Shown: positions 52,162 through 60,554 of the stretch, piece by piece | How the letters are laid out: each line of letters begins with the position of its first letter | How positions within the stretch are numbered: position 1 is the stretch's first letter | Assembly: GCF_029105185.1 (NCBI RefSeq) | Contig: NZ_JAFMZK010000003.1 | Span: 310,001-374,000 of the forward strand | DNA: 64,000 nt | From: Aliiroseovarius sp. Z3 | Lineage (GTDB): Bacteria > Pseudomonadota > Alphaproteobacteria > Rhodobacterales > Rhodobacteraceae | Direction: 5' to 3' | Program-made: the position numbers and the translations under genes | The notes under the pieces: generated by a model | Databases searched by the model: none | What the model saw: only the letters and a program-made list of their open reading frames with translations | Told to the model about the DNA's origin: nothing

Positions 52162-53261
52162 AGGTCTCTCGCATTGCCCTGTGGTCGGTCGATCTGACCA
52201 GCCATGAAACCTACTACATGGCCGAGGGCAAAACCTGTGACACGGTCAAAAGTCATGTCCTGTGTCTGGAAACTGACACCGGTCTAAAAGGCTGGGGCGA
52301 GGTCTGCCCGATCCCCCATTACCTGCCAGCTTTTGCGGGCGGCGTCCCAAGCGCGGTTCAGGAAATGGCGCCGGAAATTCTTGGCGTCTCGCCCTTCGGT
52401 GTGGACGCGCCCATGCGCAAGCTGGATGCGTTTCTGCAAGGGCATTTCCACGCGAAATCCATCGTGGACATGGCGCTGTGGGATCTGTTTGGGAAAGCGA
52501 CCGGGCAGCCCCTTTACGCGCTTCTTGGGGGCCGCACCCGCACAGACATGCCGCTCTATCACTCGATCACCTGCATCGCGCCGGACGACATGGCGCGGAT
52601 CGCGCGCGAGGCCTATGCCACGGGCATCCGGCAGATTCAGGTCAAGCTGGGCGCAGATAGCGATTGGCAGGCCGATGCCGAGCGTCTGGCCAAAGTGCGC
52701 GAGGCGGTGGGCGATGGCCCTCTGGTCTATGGCGATTGGAATTGCGGGGCGACCAAGCTACAGGCCACGCGGACAGGCCGCGCAGTGGCTCATCTGGACG
52801 TGATGCTGGAACAGCCCTGCAAAACGCTGGAAGATTGCGCCGCGGTTCGGCAAGCAACGGGCCTGCCCATGAAGATCGACGAAGGCGCCTTCGATCTGGC
52901 GTCGCTCATTCGCGCGCATGAGCTTGGCGTGCTGGACGCGGTGGCGCTGAAACTGTCGAAATTTGGCGGACTGTCCGCCATGCGTCGCGCGCGTGACCTG
53001 ACGGTGCATCTGGGGGCGGAAATCTGCGCTGAATGCACTTGGGGATCGGACATCGTGACCGCCGCGTCGCTGCATTTCGCGGCCTCGACCCCGCATGGCG
53101 CACTGCTGAATACCTGCGATCTGTCGTCCTATGTCGGCCCGCGCATTGCGCCCGATTGCCCGACCCGCAAGGATGGACGTATCGCCCCGCCGGAACGTCC
53201 TGGGCTGGGCGTCACACCCGACCTGAACATCCTTGGAGCCCCCATTCTTGAACTGGAGTGA
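52158..53261 (+). CDS. Enolase-superfamily enzyme, hydroxyproline-betaine epimerase-like
   Basis: A 367-residue mandelate-racemase/muconate-lactonising subgroup enzyme: N-terminal capping domain (1-125) and a barrel. Two catalytic lysines face each other, Lys163 in QVKLG and Lys265 in ALKLSKFGG. Metal ligands are Asp193 (GDWN), Glu219 (EQP) and Asp241. HFHAKSIVDMALWDL and ECTWGSDIVTAASLHFA resemble 4-hydroxyproline-betaine 2-epimerase (HpbD) and cis-3-hydroxyproline dehydratase relatives, which act by removing an alpha proton between these two lysines. Its neighbours, a Rieske demethylase and an N-demethylating flavoprotein, fit that kind of substrate. ATGA overlap with copy C. Confidence 0.85.
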   Translation: MKVSRIALWSVDLTSHETYYMAEGKTCDTVKSHVLCLETDTGLKGWGEVCPIPHYLPAFAGGVPSAVQEMAPEILGVSPFGVDAPMRKLDAFLQGHFHAKSIVDMALWDLFGKATGQPLYALLGGRTRTDMPLYHSITCIAPDDMARIAREAYATGIRQIQVKLGADSDWQADAERLAKVREAVGDGPLVYGDWNCGATKLQATRTGRAVAHLDVMLEQPCKTLEDCAAVRQATGLPMKIDEGAFDLASLIRAHELGVLDAVALKLSKFGGLSAMRRARDLTVHLGAEICAECTWGSDIVTAASLHFAASTPHGALLNTCDLSSYVGPRIAPDCPTRKDGRIAPPERPGLGVTPDLNILGAPILELE

Positions 53262-53264
53262 CCC

Positions 53265-54542
53265 ATGCAGAAACTGACCACTCAAGCCGAATGGATCGCC
53301 CGCGCCCGCGCCGTCTTGCCCGCCGGGGGGTTTGGAAATTTCGATCCCCGCATTGTCATCGCGCGCGGGGAAGGCAGCCATGTCTGGGACGAGGATGGGA
53401 ACGAGTACATTGACTATCTGATCGGCTCTGGCCCGATGCTTCTGGGTCACGGCCACCCAGAGGTGATGGAGGCGGTGCTGGAACAGCTCCCCCTCGGCAT
53501 GACCTTTTTTGCGAACAACGCCAAGGGGATTGAACTGGCCGAGGCGATTGTTGATGCGGTGCCCTGCTGTGAACAGGTCAGGTTTGTGGCTTCGGGCGGC
53601 GAGGCGGACATGTACGCGATCCGCCTTGCCCGCGCCTATACCGGGCGCGATAAGATCCTGAAATTCGAAGGCGGCTATCACGGAATGAGCGCCGAGGCGC
53701 AGATGAGCCTTGCGCCCGAAGCCCGCGTCAACTTTCCGCAAGCCGTGCCGGACAGCGCAGGCATCCCGCAAGGCGTTGCCGACCAGATGCTCATCGCGCC
53801 GTTCAACGATCTGGCTGCGGTCGAGGCGCTGTTGAGCGAACACAATGATGTCGCTGCCATCATCGTGGAACCCCTGCAGCGGATCATTCCCGCCGACCCG
53901 GGCTATCTGCAGGGGTTGCGTGATCTGTGTGACGAGCACAGTGTCCTCCTGATTTTCGACGAGATCGTCACCGGCTTCCGGCTGGCCTATGGCGGCGCGC
54001 AGGAGCGCTATGGCGTGACGCCCGACATCTGCACTTTGGGCAAGATCATTGGCGGCGGCTTCCCACTTGCCGCCCTTGGGGCGAGTGCCGAAATCATGCA
54101 GCATTTCGACAAGTCCATCGTCGGTGCGGACAAATGGCTGATGCAGTTGGGCACCCTGTCCGGGAACCCGATTGCGGCGGCAGCCGGGTTGAAGACGATG
54201 GAAATCCTGCGCCGCGAGGGCAGTTATGACCGCCTTCGTGCTATCGGGAAAGAGCTGCAAGACATGCAAAGCGAGGCGTTGAGCGCGGCCGGTATCCCAC
54301 ATCAGATATGTGGGGATGAAACCCTGTTCGACATCTTCTTCACAACCGGCGCCTGCCGGGATTATCGGAGTGCCAAACACGATGACCCGCAACGCAACGT
54401 GACTTACAACGCGACGCTACGAAATCACGGGATCTTCAAATCGCCGGGCAAGCTTTACCCGTCGCTGGCAATATCCGAAATGGACCTCGAGCTAACAAAA
54501 AAAGCGGTTCATGTGGCGGTGCGTTCGATTTGCGCCGAGTAG
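53265..54542 (+). CDS. Class-III aminotransferase (glutamate-1-semialdehyde-mutase-like)
   Basis: A 425-residue PLP enzyme of the ornithine/GSA aminotransferase subgroup. The Schiff-base Lys260 is in CTLGKIIGGGFPLAA, Asp232 in LIFDEIVTGFRL holds the pyridine nitrogen, and VASGGEADMYAIRLARAYTG binds phosphate. It is close to glutamate-1-semialdehyde 2,1-aminomutase but its place in a catabolic operon, 3 bases after the enolase-superfamily gene, argues against haem synthesis. It may transaminate an amino acid or amino-aldehyde formed after demethylation. Confidence 0.88.
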   Translation: MQKLTTQAEWIARARAVLPAGGFGNFDPRIVIARGEGSHVWDEDGNEYIDYLIGSGPMLLGHGHPEVMEAVLEQLPLGMTFFANNAKGIELAEAIVDAVPCCEQVRFVASGGEADMYAIRLARAYTGRDKILKFEGGYHGMSAEAQMSLAPEARVNFPQAVPDSAGIPQGVADQMLIAPFNDLAAVEALLSEHNDVAAIIVEPLQRIIPADPGYLQGLRDLCDEHSVLLIFDEIVTGFRLAYGGAQERYGVTPDICTLGKIIGGGFPLAALGASAEIMQHFDKSIVGADKWLMQLGTLSGNPIAAAAGLKTMEILRREGSYDRLRAIGKELQDMQSEALSAAGIPHQICGDETLFDIFFTTGACRDYRSAKHDDPQRNVTYNATLRNHGIFKSPGKLYPSLAISEMDLELTKKAVHVAVRSICAE

Positions 54543-54647
54543 TGCTTCTTTGATAGGTCCGTTTTGAGTTGTGGACAGACGTGGCACCCAGATATGTGAA
54601 GGTCCGTTCAGTCGCCACTGAACCGCAAACTACCAACCCCAAAGACA

Positions 54648-54674
54648 AAAGGGCCTGCAAACTGCAAGCCCTTT
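54648..54674. terminator. Shared terminator between convergent aminotransferase and aldehyde dehydrogenase genes
   Basis: AAAGGGC (54648-54654) pairs with GCCCTTT (54668-54674) with an inner TGCA/TGCA stem. Reading on the minus strand it is followed by TTTTGTCTTT, a usable T-run; on the plus strand the tail is CGTGTTT. Confidence 0.7.
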
Positions 54675-54693
54675 CGTGTTTCATGTGATCGCG

Positions 54694-56133
54694 TCAGTCG
54701 TTCGACCAGCCCGATACGGCTTTGACCTCAAGGAAATCCTCGATCCCCAGAATGCCGCCTTCGCGGCCGTTGCCGGACTGTTTATAGCCCCCGAAGGGCG
54801 AACCTGCGGCGCGGGAAGTGCCGTTCATTTCGACCATGCCTGACCGCATCTGGCGGGCCACGCGGTTGGCGCGGGTGCCGTCCTGTGTCTGGATGTAGTT
54901 CGTCAGGCCATAGACGGTGTCATTGGCGATCTCGACGGCCTCTTCCTCGGTGTCGAAGGGGATCATCGCCATCACCGGGCCGAAGATTTCTTCGCGGGCG
55001 ATGGTCATGTCATTGGACACATCCGCAAAGATCGTCGGCTTGACGAAATAGCCCTTGTTCAGGCCTTCGGGTCGCCCGGTGCCGCCCGCGATCAGACGCG
55101 CGCCTTCGTCGATGCCGACCTGGATCAGGTCCTGGATCTTGTTCCACTGAACCTCGCTGACCACGGGGCCGATATGACGGCCTTCCTGGCTGGCGGGTCC
55201 GACTTGCACCTTCTCGGCGGCTTCGCGCGCGGTCTCGATGGCCTGATCATAAACGCCGCGCTGCACCAGCATCCGCGACGGCGCGTTACAGCTTTGGCCG
55301 GTGTTCTGCATCATGTGCATCACACCGCGTTTCACGGCCTTCTCGTCGGCATCGTCAAAGATGATGTTGGCACCCTTGCCACCCAGCTCAAGGCTGACAC
55401 GTTTCAGGGTGTCAGCGGCCGCCTTGGAAATGGCGATACCGGCGCGGGTCGAACCGGTGAAGCTGACCATATCCACGTCCGGGTGGGTGGACAGTTGCGT
55501 GCCGACGCCCATGCCGTCGCCGTTCACCATGTTATAGACACCGGCGGGAAAGCCCGCTTCGTCCACGATTTCGCTCCAGACGATCGACGACAGGGGCGCG
55601 ATTTCGGATGGTTTCAACACCATGGTGCAGCCTGCCGCCATCGCCGCCACGCATTTCAGCGTCACCTGGTTCATCGGCCAGTTCCATGGCGTGATCATCG
55701 CGCAGACGCCGATGGGTTCATACAGCAGACGATCATTCGGCGCATGCGCGCCCAGCATCTTGTCGAACTCGAAATCCTTGAAGGCGGTGATGAAGTTCTG
55801 GATGTGCCATGTGCCCGACCCGACCTGCGAGGTGCGGGCCAGATCAATCGGGGCGCCCATTTCCATGCTCATCGCCTCGGCCAGATCGCCCGAGCGTTTC
55901 TGATAGACCTTCAGAAGGGTTTCGATCAGGGCCAGCCGATCCTCTTTCTTCGAAAAGCCCCAGTCGGCGAAGGCGGCCTTGGCGGCGGCGACGGCGGCAT
56001 CGGTATCCGCCTGATCGCCCAGCGAAATGACCGCGCAGACCTCTTCGGTCGACGGGTCGATGACAGTCATGTCCTTGGGTGCTGCGGGTGCCACCCATTG
56101 GCCGTTGATATAGAAGTCGCGTTTCTCGATCAT
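54694..56133 (-). CDS. Aldehyde dehydrogenase family protein
   Basis: A 479-residue aldehyde dehydrogenase. Catalytic Cys282 is in NTGQSCNAPSRM, Glu249 in LELGGKGA, and MITPWNWP carries the NAD-contacting Asn. The NTGQSCNAPSR signature belongs to a branch distinct from the betaine-aldehyde-type enzyme at 46-47 kb. The start at 56133 has AAGGAG 6 bases upstream; the frame extends further but without a ribosome site. Single gene, divergent from the peroxiredoxin gene. Confidence 0.9.
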   Translation of the reverse strand: MIEKRDFYINGQWVAPAAPKDMTVIDPSTEEVCAVISLGDQADTDAAVAAAKAAFADWGFSKKEDRLALIETLLKVYQKRSGDLAEAMSMEMGAPIDLARTSQVGSGTWHIQNFITAFKDFEFDKMLGAHAPNDRLLYEPIGVCAMITPWNWPMNQVTLKCVAAMAAGCTMVLKPSEIAPLSSIVWSEIVDEAGFPAGVYNMVNGDGMGVGTQLSTHPDVDMVSFTGSTRAGIAISKAAADTLKRVSLELGGKGANIIFDDADEKAVKRGVMHMMQNTGQSCNAPSRMLVQRGVYDQAIETAREAAEKVQVGPASQEGRHIGPVVSEVQWNKIQDLIQVGIDEGARLIAGGTGRPEGLNKGYFVKPTIFADVSNDMTIAREEIFGPVMAMIPFDTEEEAVEIANDTVYGLTNYIQTQDGTRANRVARQMRSGMVEMNGTSRAAGSPFGGYKQSGNGREGGILGIEDFLEVKAVSGWSND

Positions 56134-56324
56134 TCCAGTCTCCTTGGTCGGATTTGCGTGCACTCTGGCACCGGGACAGGTCCGGCGCAACCCATGGAAA
56201 CAAAATTTGATCAAATTTTTCAGGTGCGACGATTTGGTTGCGTTTGATCCCGCTCCGGGTCTTTAAAAAGGGGAAGCAGATTGTATCTCTAGAACAACCA
56301 AACACCCCGGACAGGAGAAACCAA

Positions 56325-56978
56325 ATGGGACTTCGCATTAACGACACCGTGCCTAATTTCACAGCAGAAACAGATCAGGGCACAATCAAATTTCACGACT
56401 GGATTGGCGACAGCTGGGCCATCCTGTTCTCGCACCCGAAAGACTATACCCCGGTCTGCACGACCGAATTCGGCGCCGTTGCGCAGCTTGCTGATGAATG
56501 GGAAAAGCGCGGCACCAAGGTAATCGGCCTGTCCGTCGACAGCGCGGAAGAGCACGTGACCTGGAAAGCCGACATCGAAGGTTACTCGGGCGCAAAAGCA
56601 GGTTTCCCGATCATTGCCGACGAAGATCTGGCCGTGTCGAAGCTGTTCGATATGTTGCCCGCCGAAGCCTATCTGCCCGACGGGCGCACCGCCGCCGACA
56701 GCGCATCCGTGCGTTCGGTCTTTATCATCTCGCCCGACAAGAAGGTGCAGTTGATCATGACCTATCCGATGTCGGTGGGCCGCAACTTTGCCGAAGTGCT
56801 TCGCGCGCTGGACGGCCTGCAAGCGACCTTTGGCACGCCCATCGCCACCCCGGCGAACTGGGTCAAGGGTCAGGACGTCATCGTTGCCTTGTCGCTGAGC
56901 GATGACGAAGCGAAAGAGAAGTTCGGCGAGGTCGACATCAAGCTGCCGTATCTGCGCACCACGGCTGACCCCAGCTAA
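56325..56978 (+). CDS. 1-Cys peroxiredoxin (Prx6 type)
   Basis: A 217-residue AhpC/TSA-family peroxidase. The peroxidatic Cys45 is in HPKDYTPVCTTEFG, with Thr42 and the later Arg in SVRSVFIISPDKKV completing the active site. No second cysteine exists, so it is a true 1-Cys enzyme resolved by an external thiol. The long C-terminal extension (about 165-217, PANWVKGQDVIVALSLSD) is typical of Prx6. AGGAG precedes the start at 56325 by 8 bases, and a strong terminator follows the gene. Confidence 0.94.
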   Translation: MGLRINDTVPNFTAETDQGTIKFHDWIGDSWAILFSHPKDYTPVCTTEFGAVAQLADEWEKRGTKVIGLSVDSAEEHVTWKADIEGYSGAKAGFPIIADEDLAVSKLFDMLPAEAYLPDGRTAADSASVRSVFIISPDKKVQLIMTYPMSVGRNFAEVLRALDGLQATFGTPIATPANWVKGQDVIVALSLSDDEAKEKFGEVDIKLPYLRTTADPS

Positions 56979-57002
56979 GCTATTAGCACCTCAGAAACGA
57001 AC

Positions 57003-57038
57003 AAGACCCGCGCAGATCAGCGCGGGTCTTCGCTTTTT
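57003..57038 (+). terminator. Rho-independent terminator after the peroxiredoxin gene
   Basis: AAGACCCGCGC (57003-57013) pairs perfectly with GCGCGGGTCTT (57020-57030) around a 6-base loop, followed by CGCTTTTT. Confidence 0.92.
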
Positions 57039-57050
57039 GGGTGAGCCGCC

Positions 57051-57239
57051 TTATTTCTCGGCGGCTTTCAATGCTTGGCTCAGCACCTCGCGATCACCAA
57101 TATGGTTTGCCAGAACCAGCACAAGGCGCGCGTTCAACGCATCGCTGTCATCTTTTGACAATCCCTCATGGGCGGCCAGAAGTTCGGCATAGAAATCATC
57201 GGCGCGGTTGATGTTTGGTGTCAGGATCAGATCGGTCAT
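57051..57239 (-). CDS. DUF2783 small protein
   Basis: A 62-residue acidic, helical protein of the DUF2783 family. Conserved features are INRADDFYAELLAAHEGL and the following SDALNARLVLVLANHIGD. Genes of this family almost always follow an aromatic FAD monooxygenase, as here (5 bases after its stop), so it probably assists that enzyme or forms a complex with it. Mechanism unknown. Conserved pairing and a clean start support it as a real gene despite its size. Confidence 0.82.
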   Translation of the reverse strand: MTDLILTPNINRADDFYAELLAAHEGLSKDDSDALNARLVLVLANHIGDREVLSQALKAAEK

Positions 57240-57244
57240 ATCGT

Positions 57245-58855
57245 TTACTCCTTCCCCGTCGCGCGACGAATGGCGGCGCGGAACAGATTGTCATCAAAGC
57301 TGGGGCGGCGGGCGGCGACGTGCTGGTCGGGCCGGATCAGATAGACCGCGCTGGAGGCGTGGCCCAAATACCGCTCTTTCAATGCGCCGGTTCGATCATC
57401 TTTCACCGACAGCGCCAGTCGCGTGACCTCAACCCCATCCTCTTCGATGACGTCCGGTGCGTCCGCGTCGATGGTAAGCAGAATGAATTTGTTGCCCAGT
57501 TTCGGCAGCAGGAACTCATCCCCTAGCGGCACGTCCGGGCAGGGCGAGCCGGGGCGCGTTTTGATCGGCCCGTCCAGCGCATCGGCTGAATTCAGCGGCG
57601 AGCCATCGTAAGTGCAGGGAACCGAAAGGCGGCCCGAGTTTACCAGGGGGCGCGCAAATTCGTAATGCTCGGCCAAATCCAGAACCGAGTCGCGCAGAAG
57701 GCGGCTCATCTCGGATTTCGGGGTGATGAAATCGGTCGAGCGGGTTGAATTTAGGATGTTCTCATCCGCGCCATGGATCCGTTCGATGTCATAGCTGTCC
57801 AACAATGTCTCGTCAGCCTTGCCGTCGATCACCAGTTTCAGCTTCCAGCCAAGGTTGTCGGTATCCTGCAGACCCGAATTTGCCCCGCGTGCGCCGAAGG
57901 GCGACACCTGGTGCGCGGCGTCACCAGCGAACAGAACACGGCCGTGGCGGAATTTTTCCATCCGGCGGCATTGGAAGGTATAGATCGACACCCATTCAAG
58001 TTCGAACTCCACATCATCACCCAGCATGGCTTTCAGACGTGGGATCACATTCTCGGGTTTCTTTTCTTCGTCCTTGTCGATGTCCCAGCCAAGTTGCAGG
58101 TCGATGCGCCACACGCCGTCAGGCTGCTTGTGCAATAGGGCAGATTGCCCCCGGTTGAAGGGCGGATCGAACCAGAACCAGCGTTCTGATGGGAAGTCGG
58201 CTTCCATGATCACATCGGCAATCAGGAAGTTGTCTTCGAACACACGCCCCACGAAATCCAACCCCAGCATTTGCCGGGTCGGCGAACCCGCGCCGTCACA
58301 GGCGACCAGCCAATCTGCTTCGATGTTGTACGACCCTTCGGGTGTGTCGATCTCCAGTGTGGCGTGATCGGGATGCGTGCCAATGGCCGCGACCTTGTTG
58401 CCACCGCGAATTTCGATGGGCGCACCTTCTGCTTCCATCTCGCGCACGCGGTTCACCAGATACTCTTCGAAATAATACTGTTGAAGATTGATGAAGGCGG
58501 GGCGCTGATGGCCTTTCTCGGGCAGGAGTTCAAACTTGTAGACCTCGCGGTCGTCAAAGAAGACTTTGCCGACATCCCATTCAACGCCCTTATCGACCAT
58601 CGGCTGACCACAACCAAGACGGTCGAGGATCTCCAGCGGGCGCTTGGCAAAACAGATCGCACGGGATCCAAAGCTGACCTTGTCATTGTCGTCCACGATG
58701 ACGACTTTCACACCTTGCTGGGCCAGGTCGATCCCCATGCCAAGCCCGATGGGTCCGGCACCGATGATCACGACCGGGTGGCGCACAGGAGCTGCGGCGT
58801 CCTGATCAGGACTGCGTTCATAGGGGTAAAGCGGGACTTCGAATATCTTGTTCAT
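57245..58855 (-). CDS. FAD-dependent aromatic monooxygenase (MhpA/PheA-like)
   Basis: A 536-residue class-A flavin hydroxylase. GAGPIGLGMGIDLAQQG near residues 34-50 binds ADP, the DG motif is in VACDGAGSPTR, and GDAAHQVSPFGARGANSGLQD binds the ribityl chain; a thioredoxin-like C-terminal region ends the protein. The family hydroxylates phenols such as 3-hydroxyphenylpropionate, resorcinol or hydroxybenzoates. Substrate is not certain, but its promoter shares a sequence with that of the homogentisate operon, so its product may feed gentisate/homogentisate-type cleavage. The start at 58855 has GGAGGAG 6 bases upstream. Confidence 0.9.
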   Translation of the reverse strand: MNKIFEVPLYPYERSPDQDAAAPVRHPVVIIGAGPIGLGMGIDLAQQGVKVVIVDDNDKVSFGSRAICFAKRPLEILDRLGCGQPMVDKGVEWDVGKVFFDDREVYKFELLPEKGHQRPAFINLQQYYFEEYLVNRVREMEAEGAPIEIRGGNKVAAIGTHPDHATLEIDTPEGSYNIEADWLVACDGAGSPTRQMLGLDFVGRVFEDNFLIADVIMEADFPSERWFWFDPPFNRGQSALLHKQPDGVWRIDLQLGWDIDKDEEKKPENVIPRLKAMLGDDVEFELEWVSIYTFQCRRMEKFRHGRVLFAGDAAHQVSPFGARGANSGLQDTDNLGWKLKLVIDGKADETLLDSYDIERIHGADENILNSTRSTDFITPKSEMSRLLRDSVLDLAEHYEFARPLVNSGRLSVPCTYDGSPLNSADALDGPIKTRPGSPCPDVPLGDEFLLPKLGNKFILLTIDADAPDVIEEDGVEVTRLALSVKDDRTGALKERYLGHASSAVYLIRPDQHVAARRPSFDDNLFRAAIRRATGKE

Positions 58856-58903
58856 GCGGTTCTCCTCCGGCTGGCGATGGTCGCTGATACGCATTCTAGC
58901 AAA

Positions 58904-58925
58904 ATTCGTTGCGAAAGCTACGAAT
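58904..58925. promoter_or_regulatory. Operator-like repeat upstream of the FAD monooxygenase
   Basis: ATTCGT (58904-58909) and ACGAAT (58920-58925) are inverted copies with a 10-base spacer, and TTCGTTGCGAA (58905-58915) is itself a small palindrome. TCGTTGCGAA recurs upstream of hmgA. It lies about 50 bases before the start codon, in a 114-base gap. Confidence 0.6.
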
Positions 58926-58969
58926 CTGATGGGGATGCGCTGATATGCGTCACCGCATCCCGTTGTTTG

Positions 58970-59920
58970 TCAGCCTTGCAAGGCTTCCCACATCTCCAGA
59001 TCGCGCTGGGCGGTCCAGATGCGGGGGGTGTCGATGCCGCGTGCTTCGTCATAGGCGCGGGCGACGTTGAAGGGCAGGCAGTGCTCGTAAATGGCGTAGT
59101 CTGCGAATTTCGGGTCACACTCGGCGCGCACGGCGTCCCAGGCTTCTTTCAGCGAACCACCACGGGCAGCCACTTTGGCGGCGGGGGCGTAGGTGCTGTA
59201 GACAAAGTCACGGGTGCTTTCGATGGCGCGCTCAACGGCGTCCTTGCCGATCAATGCTCCGCCACGGCCCGGTGCGATGGCGTCCACGTCGAAAGACGCG
59301 ATGTTGTCCAGCGTGTCGCCCCAGTCCGAGAAATGCCCGTCGCCGCAATAGCAGGCCGAGTGGTCTTCCACGATGTCGCCGGTGAACATGACGTTCTGGT
59401 CCGGCACGTGGATCACGATGTCGCCTGCGGTGTGGGCACGGCCCAGATGCATCAGATCGACGCGGCGGTTGCCAAGATAGACGGTCATGTCGTCCGAGAA
59501 TGTGGTGGTCGGATAGGTCAGGCCGGGGATCGACTCGTGGCCTTCAAAGAGGCGCGGGAAACGCTGGAATTCGCTATCCCAGTCTTCCTGACCTCGCTCG
59601 ACCACCATCGCGCGGGCTTGGTCGCCCATGATGATCTGATCCGCGCCATAGGCCGAGGCCCCCAATACGCGCACCGCGTGATAGTGGGTCAGAACCACGT
59701 GGCTGATCGGCTTGTCGGTCACCGAGCGCACGCACTCGATCACTTTACCCGCCAGACGCGGGGTGGCCTGAGCTTCAACAATCATGACGCTGTCATCGCC
59801 AATGATCACGCCCGAGTTCGGGTCGCCCTCGGCGGTGAAGGCGTAAAGCCCGTCGCCGATCTGGTCGAAGGTGATTTTCTTTTCGGTCATGTCGCCTTGC
59901 GACGCGAATGCCTTTGCCAT
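58970..59920 (-). CDS. MBL-fold protein with altered metal site
   Basis: A 316-residue protein with the metallo-beta-lactamase fold. The central motif HLGRAHTAGDIVIH and FTGDIVEDH, with one His and the bridging Asp, are kept. But the first motif reads THYHAVR at residues 78-84 instead of THxHxDH, so the second-metal Asp and His are Val83 and Arg84, and the late PGHG is PGRGG. It may bind a single metal or be catalytically different. The start at 59920 gives a normal N-terminus after AAAGGAAA. It reads toward the FAD monooxygenase and may share its aromatic pathway. Confidence 0.82.
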   Translation of the reverse strand: MAKAFASQGDMTEKKITFDQIGDGLYAFTAEGDPNSGVIIGDDSVMIVEAQATPRLAGKVIECVRSVTDKPISHVVLTHYHAVRVLGASAYGADQIIMGDQARAMVVERGQEDWDSEFQRFPRLFEGHESIPGLTYPTTTFSDDMTVYLGNRRVDLMHLGRAHTAGDIVIHVPDQNVMFTGDIVEDHSACYCGDGHFSDWGDTLDNIASFDVDAIAPGRGGALIGKDAVERAIESTRDFVYSTYAPAAKVAARGGSLKEAWDAVRAECDPKFADYAIYEHCLPFNVARAYDEARGIDTPRIWTAQRDLEMWEALQG

Positions 59921-59972
59921 GGTCCGGTTTTCCTTTCTGGACAAGCGCGCGGGTTGGTGATCCCTTGCCCTT

Positions 59973-60539
59973 ATGTTTGATCGTCGTTTTCTGCCCTATT
60001 GGGGCGTACTGTTTGTCACCCTCGCCACGCTGGTCACCCTGTTGGCGATGGGTCGTAATGTCTCATGCCCCTGCGGTTATACCCTGCTTTGGTATGTCGG
60101 GGATGACAGCGGTCAGGGGTCGCAGCATCTGCTGGACTGGTATTCGCCCAGCCATCTGATCCACGGCTTCCTGTTTTACGGTGCCACCTTCCTTCTGATG
60201 CGCCGCTTTGCCCTTGGGTGGCGCCTTCTGGTCTCGACCATTGTCGAGGGCGCGTGGGAGGTGGCCGAGAACACCGAAGCCGTCATCAACCGCTACCGCG
60301 AATTCACCATGTCCGGCGAATACTGGGGCGACAGCGTTGTGAACTCGGCCACGGATCTGGCGGCCATGTTCCTTGGCTTCTGGCTGGCGCTTCGCCTGCC
60401 CGTCTGGATCAGCATCCTGATCATCGTGGGCTTTGAAGTGCTGACCACTTTCCTGATCCGCGATGGGCTGGCGTTGAACATCATCATGCTTCTTGTGCCA
60501 TCCGAGGCGATCCTCGAATGGCAAAGCGCAGGGGGATGA
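59973..60539 (+). CDS. DUF2585 (UPF0314) membrane protein
   Basis: A 188-residue inner-membrane protein with about four helices. The conserved features are SCPCGYTLLWY with two cysteines near residue 34, then SQHLLDWYSPSHLIHGFLFYG and GAWEVAENTEAVINRYRE, all marks of DUF2585, a family largely of alphaproteobacteria with unknown function. The conserved Asp, His and Glu residues at the membrane surface suggest an enzyme rather than a transporter. Divergent from the MBL gene and convergent with fahA, 15 bases apart. Confidence 0.88.
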   Translation: MFDRRFLPYWGVLFVTLATLVTLLAMGRNVSCPCGYTLLWYVGDDSGQGSQHLLDWYSPSHLIHGFLFYGATFLLMRRFALGWRLLVSTIVEGAWEVAENTEAVINRYREFTMSGEYWGDSVVNSATDLAAMFLGFWLALRLPVWISILIIVGFEVLTTFLIRDGLALNIIMLLVPSEAILEWQSAGG

Positions 60540-60554
60540 TGCCCAGACCGCCAT

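Noticed and set aside
58271-59980. 569-codon plus-strand frame across the FAD monooxygenase and MBL genes
   Set aside because: Spans two real minus-strand genes and their promoter; no recognisable domain.
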